From: an uncultured Peptococcaceae bacterium
GTDB lineage: Bacteria; Bacillota; Limnochordia; Darwinibacteriales; Darwinibacteriaceae
Direction: 5' to 3'
Assembly: GCA_937988745.1 (NCBI GenBank)
Contig: CALKAR010000106.1
Coordinates: 1 to 6,887, forward strand
Length of the DNA: 6,887 nt
Each line of letters begins with the position of its first letter. Position 1 is the stretch's first letter. The notes beneath the pieces were generated by a model that saw only the letters and a program-made list of their open reading frames with translations, was not told the DNA's origin and searched no databases. Position numbers and translations under genes: made by a program. Below, piece after piece: positions 1 through 5,335 of this stretch.

Positions 1-194
1 TACCTTTCGATCTCACGTGTTTTTGACTGAATTGTACTGGCACTCTTAGTACGGCGCATGGATTCCTGTGCCCTCTGAGTTCTTCCCGAAAGGTCCGCAA
101 GTTTTTTCTGTACTCTCGCCTTATCTATCTGTAAGCGAGCTATATCTTCCCGCAATCGTTGGGCCTTCCGTTGATACATATCCAGCAGAGCCAT
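1..194 (-). CDS. Partial coiled-coil protein of unknown function (N-terminus only)
   Basis: The gene starts at an ATG at 194-192 and stays open for 64 codons to the left edge, so the C-terminus is missing. A strong Shine-Dalgarno sequence, GGAGAGGAGG (210-201), lies 6 bases upstream and fixes the start. The visible protein begins MALLDMYQRKAQRLREDIAR and is almost wholly charged or polar helix (K, R, Q, E, D with spaced L, I, A), with no signal peptide or membrane segment, so it is probably cytoplasmic. Near residues 49-64 it carries a T-K-S-x-S-T-I-x-S-K-x-R-E-I-E-R stretch. I recall similar basic coiled-coil N-termini ending in this type of motif ahead of TIR-like or other effector domains in bacterial proteins, but that is memory, not shown here. 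It lies beyond the operon terminator at 263-301, so it is probably a separate unit. The function cannot be named from this fragment. Confidence 0.8.
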   Translation of the reverse strand, partial: MALLDMYQRKAQRLREDIARLQIDKARVQKKLADLSGRTQRAQESMRRTKSASTIQSKTREIER

Positions 195-200
195 ATGTTT

Positions 201-210
201 CCTCCTCTCC
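201..210 (-). promoter_or_regulatory. Ribosome binding site of the left-edge coiled-coil gene
   Basis: GGAGAGGAGG on the minus strand ends 6 bases before the ATG at 194. It is a near-ideal Shine-Dalgarno match and is the main evidence that the short, edge-truncated reading frame is a real gene. No convincing -35/-10 pair is visible between it and the terminator at 263-301. Confidence 0.85.
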
Positions 211-239
211 ATTTTCCTTCCACCCTAGAATGGTTCGTA

Positions 240-258
240 CTATGAGGCGCCTATGAGG
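240..258. repeat. Two direct copies of CTATGAGG, 11 bases apart
   Basis: CTATGAGG occurs at 240-247 and again at 251-258, a spacing of 11 bases or about one helical turn. The pair sits in the short gap between the operon terminator and the ribosome binding site of the left-edge gene. Tandem half-sites in phase can be a regulator site, but 8-base repeats also occur by chance. Confidence 0.35.
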
Positions 259-262
259 ATCT

Positions 263-301
263 AAAAAAACAGGTGCGAGATCTCTCTCACACCTGTTTTT
301 T
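263..301 (-). terminator. Intrinsic terminator ending the transporter/hydrolase operon
   Basis: On the minus strand an 11-pair stem, CAGGTGTGAGA (295-285) with TCTCGCACCTG (280-270), closes a four-base loop (284-281) and is followed by seven T residues (269-263). All pairs are Watson-Crick except one, which is G-U in the minus-strand transcript but would be C-A in a plus-strand one, so the stem is best formed by minus-strand RNA. It begins a few bases after the TAA of the hydrolase gene (308-306). Confidence 0.93.
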
Positions 302-305
302 GTCA

Positions 306-1265
306 TTAGTCGAGGAAACTGCTTACTCTATCGTACTGTGTGATTACGTTATACTCTCCGTCACCTTCGGTATAGACCAATACACAACCATCAATACTGG
401 TGATATAGGTATCTGTACCCTCACGTCTATACTTTCGATAGACATTTAAGTCAGCAATAGCATCATGCATCATTACGGCAACTTTTGCACTGATGGCATT
501 CCGCCAGCCTTTGCTGGAGGAGGTGGAGTCTCCATGATGACCTACCTTGAACACATCAGCCTGCAGTCTCTCACCGTATCGTGCCAATACTTCCTTTTCA
601 CCGCTGGTATACAGATCACCACCAAAAAGGAATGTGGAGTCTTTAAAGGTGAGCTTCATCACCATAGAGTGATTATTAATAAACTGGGTGCTCTGTGCAG
701 GATATCCATCATAGTACTCAATCCCCGGTGCAGGATGGAATATCTCAACTAACACACTATCTCCAAACATAAAGGTATCCCCTTCTGCCAGGATAATATG
801 GGGAGTCTCTGTTTTTTGAACTGCCTCCATATAATTATTGTAATGTGAAGTAGGGTACTCCAGCTCAGTAGTGTACACCCCACCGATCTCGTAGGAATAA
901 ATCAGCTGTGCGAAACTGCCAATATGGTCCACATGGGGATGGGACGCTACCAGATAATCGATGCGGGTGATTCCGAGAGCTTTCAGAGCCCGATCCACAT
1001 CAATAAACGTACTGGGATTACCTGCATCAATAACCATGACCTCACCATCTGGTGAAGTAAGGATGGTGCAGTCACCACTTTTTTCATCACTCCGTGTCGT
1101 TAACTTAATAAAACGAGCCGTTAATCGACCAATATCCTGTGACGCATCAAAGATCTGATCATATCGGTCCACTACTTCCTCTGCCATAACGCCCACTGAC
1201 AAAACCAGTACTAGACAGAGAACTACCGCCCAAAGCTTCTTATGGAACAGATCCCTCTTATTCAT
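306..1265 (-). CDS. Exported ComEC-like metallo-beta-lactamase-fold hydrolase
   Basis: A 319-residue protein of the metallo-beta-lactamase superfamily, in the branch that includes the ComEC C-terminal domain (COG2333-like). Residues 1-28 form a Sec signal peptide: basic start, hydrophobic core at about 11-26, then V-M-A before E29. There is no lipobox, so it should be released or periplasmic. Core motifs in order: G64-D-C with V-I-D-A-G at 78-82; the metal site H109-x-H111-x-D113-H114; N-N-H-S at 197-200; G-G-D217; and G-H243-H244-G-D at 242-246, the counterpart of the ComEC HHG motif. The metal ligands of an active two-metal hydrolase appear present. The family includes nucleases and phosphoesterases; pneumococcal phosphorylcholine esterase (Pce) is a secreted relative with a similar layout. 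The substrate here is unknown. The start is supported by GGAGG five bases upstream, and the TAA of the permease gene (1278-1276) immediately precedes that site, leaving only 10 bases between genes. It is the last gene of the operon. Confidence 0.92.
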   Translation of the reverse strand: MNKRDLFHKKLWAVVLCLVLVLSVGVMAEEVVDRYDQIFDASQDIGRLTARFIKLTTRSDEKSGDCTILTSPDGEVMVIDAGNPSTFIDVDRALKALGITRIDYLVASHPHVDHIGSFAQLIYSYEIGGVYTTELEYPTSHYNNYMEAVQKTETPHIILAEGDTFMFGDSVLVEIFHPAPGIEYYDGYPAQSTQFINNHSMVMKLTFKDSTFLFGGDLYTSGEKEVLARYGERLQADVFKVGHHGDSTSSSKGWRNAISAKVAVMMHDAIADLNVYRKYRREGTDTYITSIDGCVLVYTEGDGEYNVITQYDRVSSFLD

Positions 1266-1275
1266 CTCTTCCTCC

Positions 1276-2415
1276 TTATTTCATAGCCGCCTTACTCATA
1301 CCAGTCATAATATACTTCTGCAGCACAAGGAACAGTATGGCGATTGGAATGATAGCCATTACAGCACCTGCCATGATTTCATTATAGTTCGCCGTCTCAA
1401 GTCCAGCATACGTTTGACGCAGACGGGTAACACCAACCGCAATGGTGCGGAATTCATCTTTAGTAACAACCATTTTCGGCCAGAAATAACTGTTCCAACC
1501 GCTAATAAAGGTAATAATAGAAATTGTAATTACTGTTGGCGCACACATTGGAATGAGAACATGAATAATCAAGCCAATTCGGCCCAAACCATCGACGCGG
1601 CCAGCATCTAGATAGCTGTCATCTACCGACATAAATGCCTGGCGCAGCATAAAAATGAAATAGGCACTTACCAAGTTTGGCACAATTAAGCCTTGGAAGC
1701 TGTTAATCCAACCAAGCCGGGACACCATTACATAAATGGGAACAAACGTAACCTGAATCGGGATCATGAGTGCACCCAGCACTAACATAAACAGAATGTT
1801 CTTCCCTCTGAAATCTCCTTTAGAAAAGCCATAGGCAGCTAGAATTCCGATGATCATCTGACCTGCCATTACAAAGAAGGTCGTAACTAAAGTATTGAAT
1901 AAATAGCGCACGAAAGGTGCCCGTTTCAACACATTGGGGAAGTTAACCCACTGGAACTCACGGGGCCACAATGTTGGTACAGGCTGCAGTAGTTCCGTAC
2001 TAGTTTTTAGTGACGAAATAACCATCCAATAAATCGGGAACAACATAATGAGGGTAACACCGCCTGCCACGATGTACTGCAGTACTACCCGCACTCGATG
2101 CATATTTTTTTTCGTCCTATAAGACACCCTCCGGTCTGTGTAGCAAGAAATAGCAAGCAGAACAAAACCTAAAATGACTGCAGCCATAGCAACAAGACCA
2201 ATTGTCAGAAATGAACTCCGTGTCTTAGCCAGATAACCCAGGGCTTCTCTGATTTCATATTGGGTCAAGCCCTCAGCCATATTCTTCATCTGAACATTAT
2301 ATTGAATGGAGCCTCCAATGCCCAAAGCTACCAACACGAGTGAGAACACCAGTAGGAATAGTAAGACTCCAAACATACCTGTTTGACGCATTCTTAAGAG
2401 TAAAGAATCTCCCAT
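1276..2415 (-). CDS. Sugar-type ABC transporter permease, MalG/UgpE-like, with N-terminal extension
   Basis: Inner-membrane permease, partner of the preceding MalF-type protein in a carbohydrate-uptake (CUT1-type) ABC importer. I start it at the ATG at 2415 (379 residues), because GGAGGGAGG (2431-2423) lies 7 bases ahead. An in-frame ATG at 2445 has no such site and would overlap the upstream gene. Residues about 111-379 are the usual MalG core of six membrane segments. The cytoplasmic coupling loop reads Y-L-D-A-G-R-V-D-G at about 268-276, a variant of the EAA-x3-G motif with DAG in place of EAA. S-G-W-N-S-Y-F-W-P near 305-313 and the C-terminal Q-K-Y-I-x-T-G-M-S are also typical. The protein is about 100 residues longer than usual: an extra membrane hairpin (segments at about 14-36 and 69-92, with a ~32-residue outside loop) precedes the core. 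The solute is not evident from the sequence. Confidence 0.93.
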   Translation of the reverse strand: MGDSLLLRMRQTGMFGVLLFLLVFSLVLVALGIGGSIQYNVQMKNMAEGLTQYEIREALGYLAKTRSSFLTIGLVAMAAVILGFVLLAISCYTDRRVSYRTKKNMHRVRVVLQYIVAGGVTLIMLFPIYWMVISSLKTSTELLQPVPTLWPREFQWVNFPNVLKRAPFVRYLFNTLVTTFFVMAGQMIIGILAAYGFSKGDFRGKNILFMLVLGALMIPIQVTFVPIYVMVSRLGWINSFQGLIVPNLVSAYFIFMLRQAFMSVDDSYLDAGRVDGLGRIGLIIHVLIPMCAPTVITISIITFISGWNSYFWPKMVVTKDEFRTIAVGVTRLRQTYAGLETANYNEIMAGAVMAIIPIAILFLVLQKYIMTGMSKAAMK

Positions 2416-2422
2416 TTCCCTT

Positions 2423-2431
2423 CCTCCCTCC
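2423..2431 (-). promoter_or_regulatory. Ribosome binding site that sets the MalG-type permease start
   Basis: GGAGGGAGG sits 7 bases before the ATG at 2415 and inside the reading frame that would extend to an upstream ATG at 2445. The upstream ATG is preceded by GTAGTTAACT, with no Shine-Dalgarno match. This makes the shorter, 379-residue protein the better call and leaves a 19-base gap to the stop of the upstream permease (2435). Confidence 0.8.
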
Positions 2432-2434
2432 GCC

Positions 2435-3658
2435 TTACGAATCATAGTTAACTACCCTATCCGTATAGCGCATAGTGACCGCGGTGCATACCAATAGAAT
2501 CAAGAAAAACACCACAGATACGGCCGCTGCCCGCGCCGAGCGGAAATCACGGAATGACAGGTTGTAAATCCACTGCACTACCACGTTGGTGGCCGTACCA
2601 GGACCACCGCCGGTCATAACGTCCACCGATTGGAACACCTTCATGCTGGCGATAAACGTGGTCACAAACAGGAACACGGTAGTTGGTGCTAACATGGGAA
2701 TGGTGATATAGCGAAAACGGTGCACAGCATCTGCCCCGTCAATAGCCGCTGCCTCGTAGTAATCCTGAGGGATCCCCTGCATAGCGGAAAGATAAATCAT
2801 CATAGCATAACCAACTACACGCCATGCAGTAAGCATCAAAACACCATACAGAGCAGTATCAGCATCAACAAGCCAATTGGGACCCTTAATACCAAATACC
2901 GATAGTATATAATTTAAAATACCGTAATTGCCATTTAGAATCCAAATGAAAACAATAGCACTGGTAGAAACAGCAATGTATTTTGGCATAAACACAATGG
3001 TGCGCATGGCATGAAATGAACGTGTCATGCGGTTAAACAGCAGTGCCAAGAGAAGACCACCTACTAGGGTTATGACAATCTCCCAGAAGGTATAGCGAAA
3101 TGTAATGATTAGCGATTCGCTAAATCTAGACCAACCTGACTTCATAAACAACCATTCGTAGTTCTTCCACCCAACAAACGGCTGTGGTTCTGGAACCAGC
3201 ATCCGCATATCGGTAAAACTTATGCGCAAAAGGTCAATGATGGGATAATAAACGAACAAAAGAAAGAAGAAGACCGCCGGCTGTACCGTAAACAGGTCCT
3301 TCATTCGTTCCCAAGATTGTATCCGCAGCATAACAGCATTAAATAAGAGAGTGATGCCTACAAGAAAAATCAAAATAGCATTGTTCATTATAACACTTAC
3401 AAGAGCAATGGGTACTGTTCCCCGACCTTCACCAAATAAATCGACAGTGCCCATTATAGGCGTTTCGAATGATTTTGCTTCTCTACGAGCTGCATACACC
3501 TCTTTTGCTATAGGCTGCAGTCGCTCCCAATTGAGGTCGCCCATCAAGTAGCCATAAATCCCAACACCAACACAAGCAATGCCCAAAACAAACAGGATAA
3601 CAGACGCGATCTTCGCGGGCTTGGAAATATGTTGCTTTTCATTATTAGTTAGACTCAC
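2435..3658 (-). CDS. Sugar-type ABC transporter permease, MalF/UgpA-like, with N-terminal extension
   Basis: First membrane subunit of the importer (CUT1 type), forming the translocation channel with the MalG-type protein. I start it at the GTG at 3658 (407 residues), since GAGGTG (3670-3665) lies 6 bases upstream. An in-frame GTG at 3667 overlaps that site. The core occupies about residues 126-407 with six membrane segments. The coupling loop has a textbook EAA motif, Y-Y-E302-A-A-A-I-D-G308, followed by I-P-M-L-A-P; T-G-G-G-P at 349-353 is the usual UgpA/MalF signature. Ahead of the core are two extra membrane segments (about 17-39 and 83-109) enclosing a ~43-residue extracytoplasmic loop rich in charged residues. 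This is not the large periplasmic P2 loop of E. coli MalF, which lies elsewhere in the fold. The gene follows the binding-protein gene after 68 bases that hold a hairpin. No ATP-binding subunit is encoded in the window. Confidence 0.94.
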   Translation of the reverse strand: MSLTNNEKQHISKPAKIASVILFVLGIACVGVGIYGYLMGDLNWERLQPIAKEVYAARREAKSFETPIMGTVDLFGEGRGTVPIALVSVIMNNAILIFLVGITLLFNAVMLRIQSWERMKDLFTVQPAVFFFLLFVYYPIIDLLRISFTDMRMLVPEPQPFVGWKNYEWLFMKSGWSRFSESLIITFRYTFWEIVITLVGGLLLALLFNRMTRSFHAMRTIVFMPKYIAVSTSAIVFIWILNGNYGILNYILSVFGIKGPNWLVDADTALYGVLMLTAWRVVGYAMMIYLSAMQGIPQDYYEAAAIDGADAVHRFRYITIPMLAPTTVFLFVTTFIASMKVFQSVDVMTGGGPGTATNVVVQWIYNLSFRDFRSARAAAVSVVFFLILLVCTAVTMRYTDRVVNYDS

Positions 3659-3664
3659 GATTTC

Positions 3665-3670
3665 CACCTC
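3665..3670 (-). promoter_or_regulatory. Ribosome binding site that sets the MalF-type permease GTG start
   Basis: GAGGTG on the minus strand lies 6 bases before the GTG at 3658-3656. The other possible GTG start (3667-3665) is part of this site and has no site of its own, so the downstream GTG is preferred. A GTG start after a moderate site may lower permease synthesis relative to the binding protein. Confidence 0.65.
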
Positions 3671-3679
3671 AAACGTAAT

Positions 3680-3706
3680 TGAGGGGGACGGCTTGCCTCC
3701 CCCTCA
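3680..3706 (-). other. Intercistronic RNA hairpin between binding-protein and permease genes
   Basis: TGAGGGGGA (3706-3698) pairs perfectly with TCCCCCTCA (3688-3680); two more G-C pairs and one bulged base close a four-base loop, giving a very stable stem. It lies about 20 bases after the binding-protein stop (3727) and before the permease ribosome site (3670). The sequence after it (ATTACGTTTGAGG) has no proper T-run, so it is probably not a full terminator. Hairpins placed like this (for example malE-malF in E. coli) usually protect the upstream message from 3' decay or attenuate the downstream genes, which fits the excess of binding protein that such importers need. Confidence 0.75.
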
Positions 3707-3726
3707 GAATCGTTAAGAACTACAGA

Positions 3727-5028
3727 CTAAAGGTCCTCCAAAATCTCTTCAATCGTTTCAGCTAACTCATCTAGAGTAGCCTTAACAGGTGCACCTTCGT
3801 TGAAGATTCTAGCCAATGCATGGCGCCATTCGTTTGCTACACTGTCATAAGCAGGATGCTGGTTGCGAGGGTTAATCCAGCTGCTCATAGATACTACACT
3901 GCTCATGGCAGGTTTCCGCTCTAGATACTCTTCGTATTCTGGGGTTCCCATTACGCTCTGACGAGTTGGGAAGTAACCAGTCTTGTCAGCCCAGTAGAGG
4001 TTGACCTCAGGGCTGGCCATGAACATCATAAACTGCCATGCAGCATTTTTCTGTCTTTGAGGAGCACTCTGTGGAATCAAGATAACCGCTCCACCCACTT
4101 CACTCATGAAGGTTTCTCCGTCGTTGCCACCTGGTAGCCAGGCCATGCCTACTTCAAACGGATTAACGGCCTTTTCTGCCTGTTCGACATAGAGGTCATA
4201 CAAGGAGCTAGTGTGGAATGTGCTGAAAGCGCCGCCATCCCAGAAAAGCTGACGCATGTTGCTGGATGCTCCTGTACCATAAGCGTAATAGGCATAACCC
4301 TTATCGATCCATTCTTTCATTTTGCTTGTGATGTATACAGCAGCCTCGCTGTTTACATCAGTAGTTAGACCGTCGTCGCAAATGACTTTAACGCCGTTGT
4401 TCTTAAAAAGCATTTCATAGTACCAGTAGTCCCAACCACCGAAGACTGTTCCGTAGCGCTTAGTTGTGCCATCTTCGTTGAAAAGAGTAGCTTTCTCAAG
4501 AAACGCTTCCATGTCATCGAAGGTCGTTGGCATGGTGATACCTTCTGCATCAGCTACAGTTTTGTTATAATACATAACCTGTGTAGAGATTAGATAAGGT
4601 AAGCAGATTTGATCCCCATCATAACTTGTAGAAGCGATTAGACCTTCGCCGAAGTCGGCAATATCAAAATCGTAAGCTTCAATGTAGGGGTCGAGAATTT
4701 CACAGATACCGGCTGCGCCGTACTGTGGAGGATAAGACGTGTTAGCAGTACACAGAGCAGGAACATCACCGGAAGCAATCGCGGCAATCAGCTGAGTATT
4801 GATTTCCGGGTAGCTCCCAATATAGACTGGTTCAACAGTAATTAGGGGATGCTCCTCGTTAAACTTCTCCACCATGTACTCTAAATATGGAGTAAATCGG
4901 TCTTCATGGGAGTGCCACCAGGTAATGGTAATCGGTTCAGTGACATCGTACTTGGCAGCAGTTGCCATACCGACCACCGAAAACATCATGACCGCGGTCA
5001 GCATCAAAGAAATAAATCTCTTTCTCAT
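3727..5028 (-). CDS. Extracellular solute-binding protein of a sugar-type ABC importer (UgpB/MalE-like)
   Basis: Captures the solute outside the cytoplasmic membrane for the MalF/MalG-type permeases. The start is the ATG at 5028 (433 residues): AGGAGGG (5043-5037) is 8 bases upstream, and the protein then begins with a standard signal peptide (M-R-K-R, hydrophobic core, cleavage around A-T-A-A at 22-25). The frame could extend to an ATG at 5094, but that codon overlaps the promoter -10 box. Mature-part features resemble the UgpB branch of COG1653 proteins: W-W-H-S at 37-40 opening the first strand, V-M-Y-Y-N-K ending at 156, G-G-W-D-Y-W at 197-202, V-G-M-A-W-L-P-G around 293-300, and T-G-Y-F-P-T-R at 350-356. 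UgpB itself binds sn-glycerol 3-phosphate and its diesters; sugars are equally possible, and I cannot assign binding residues by eye. There is no cysteine after the signal peptide, so it is not a lipoprotein, which is odd for a monoderm Gram-positive. It is the first gene of the operon. Confidence 0.94.
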   Translation of the reverse strand: MRKRFISLMLTAVMMFSVVGMATAAKYDVTEPITITWWHSHEDRFTPYLEYMVEKFNEEHPLITVEPVYIGSYPEINTQLIAAIASGDVPALCTANTSYPPQYGAAGICEILDPYIEAYDFDIADFGEGLIASTSYDGDQICLPYLISTQVMYYNKTVADAEGITMPTTFDDMEAFLEKATLFNEDGTTKRYGTVFGGWDYWYYEMLFKNNGVKVICDDGLTTDVNSEAAVYITSKMKEWIDKGYAYYAYGTGASSNMRQLFWDGGAFSTFHTSSLYDLYVEQAEKAVNPFEVGMAWLPGGNDGETFMSEVGGAVILIPQSAPQRQKNAAWQFMMFMASPEVNLYWADKTGYFPTRQSVMGTPEYEEYLERKPAMSSVVSMSSWINPRNQHPAYDSVANEWRHALARIFNEGAPVKATLDELAETIEEILEDL

Positions 5029-5036
5029 GAATAAGT

Positions 5037-5043
5037 CCCTCCT
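5037..5043 (-). promoter_or_regulatory. Ribosome binding site that sets the binding-protein start
   Basis: AGGAGGG lies 8 bases before the ATG at 5028. It directly adjoins the inverted repeat at 5043-5056, so folding of that repeat or a protein bound to it could affect access to the site. It supports the start that gives a normal-length signal peptide. Confidence 0.85.
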
Positions 5044-5056
5044 GTCGTTTTCGACA
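5043..5056 (-). promoter_or_regulatory. Inverted repeat TGTCG-N4-CGACA next to the ribosome binding site
   Basis: The minus strand reads TGTCGAAAACGACA: five perfect pairs around an AAAA loop, with one base shared with the Shine-Dalgarno sequence. Downstream of the predicted transcription start it could be a small RNA hairpin or an operator for a sugar-responsive repressor. Which of these it is cannot be told from one copy. Confidence 0.45.
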
Positions 5057-5064
5057 AGTTTTTT

Positions 5065-5084
5065 TGTATGACGTCTGCCATACA
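5065..5084 (-). promoter_or_regulatory. Operator-like inverted repeat TGTATG-N8-CATACA at the transcription start
   Basis: The minus strand carries TGTATG (5084-5079), an eight-base spacer and CATACA (5070-5065), six perfect pairs plus one inner pair. It begins within a few bases downstream of the transcription start predicted from the -10 box at 5098-5093, where a repressor would block initiation or elongation. As RNA it would be a weak 6-pair stem, so a DNA operator is the better guess. No regulator gene lies in the window. Confidence 0.5.
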
Positions 5085-5092
5085 CTATCTTC

Positions 5093-5121
5093 ATGTTAAC
5101 CCTCTTTTAATATTGTGTCAA
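5093..5121 (-). promoter_or_regulatory. Sigma-70/SigA-type promoter of the transporter operon
   Basis: A perfect -35 box TTGACA (5121-5116) and a -10 box TAACAT (5098-5093, 4 of 6 consensus bases including the key TA and final T) are separated by exactly 17 bases. Transcription should start near 5086-5088, giving a leader of about 58 bases before the ATG at 5028. The -10 box overlaps the in-frame ATG at 5094, which therefore cannot be a start on this transcript. Confidence 0.78.
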
Positions 5122-5335
5122 TCCTTAACCCTGCGTTTTCCTAAAATACTAGATCATAATATAGACATACTTTACATTATTATAATGCGAAAAACTACTT
5201 TGTGATACAAGCAATCTTCCTCCATTTTATATCGATCTAGTCCACAAGGAAAACACCATCAATATTTCTTTATATACTCCTCAAGAGACAATAAATCCTG
5301 CAGGGCAAAACTACCTATTCATGCCAGATACAACC
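5122..5335. other. AT-rich intergenic stretch between cyclase gene and operon promoter
   Basis: This region follows the TAA of the diguanylate cyclase gene. It contains no convincing gene and no clear terminator: the only hairpin-like elements are the 8-base palindrome CCTGCAGG (5298-5305) and a 4-pair stem with a long loop, neither followed by a T-run. A TATAAT hexamer on the minus strand at 5184-5179 could be the -10 of a second upstream promoter, but no good -35 stands at 16-18 bases. Read-through from the cyclase gene into the operon cannot be excluded. Confidence 0.6.

Noticed and set aside
68..256. Plus-strand 62-codon frame across the left-edge gene
   Set aside because: It is antisense to the coiled-coil gene, which has a near-perfect ribosome site, and it continues through that gene's leader. 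Nothing supports translation.
465..752. Plus-strand open frame of 95 codons inside the hydrolase gene
   Set aside because: It lies wholly within the exported hydrolase gene, which has all its family motifs and a good ribosome site. The plus-strand product resembles no family I know and has no ribosome site.
2416..2445. MalG-type permease start at the ATG at 2445, overlapping the upstream gene
   Set aside because: The upstream ATG lacks a Shine-Dalgarno sequence, while GGAGGGAGG is positioned for the ATG at 2415.
5029..5094. N-terminal extension of the binding protein to the ATG at 5094
   Set aside because: AGAGGG precedes that ATG, but the codon overlaps the -10 box of the promoter, and the extension would bury the signal peptide behind 22 polar residues. 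The ATG at 5028 fits better.
5125..5145. Possible CcpA (cre) site around GGAAAACGCAGGG just upstream of the -35 box
   Set aside because: Only one half agrees with the cre consensus; the second half lacks the expected bases, so it cannot be called.
5140..5260. Small frames after GGAGG-like sequences in the AT-rich gap (for example a 17-codon frame starting ATGGAGGAAG)
   Set aside because: They are 10-21 codons long, with badly spaced or no ribosome sites, and encode nothing recognisable.
5298..5305. CCTGCAGG palindrome after the cyclase gene as a terminator
   Set aside because: It has no loop and no T-run after it, so it cannot act as an intrinsic terminator.
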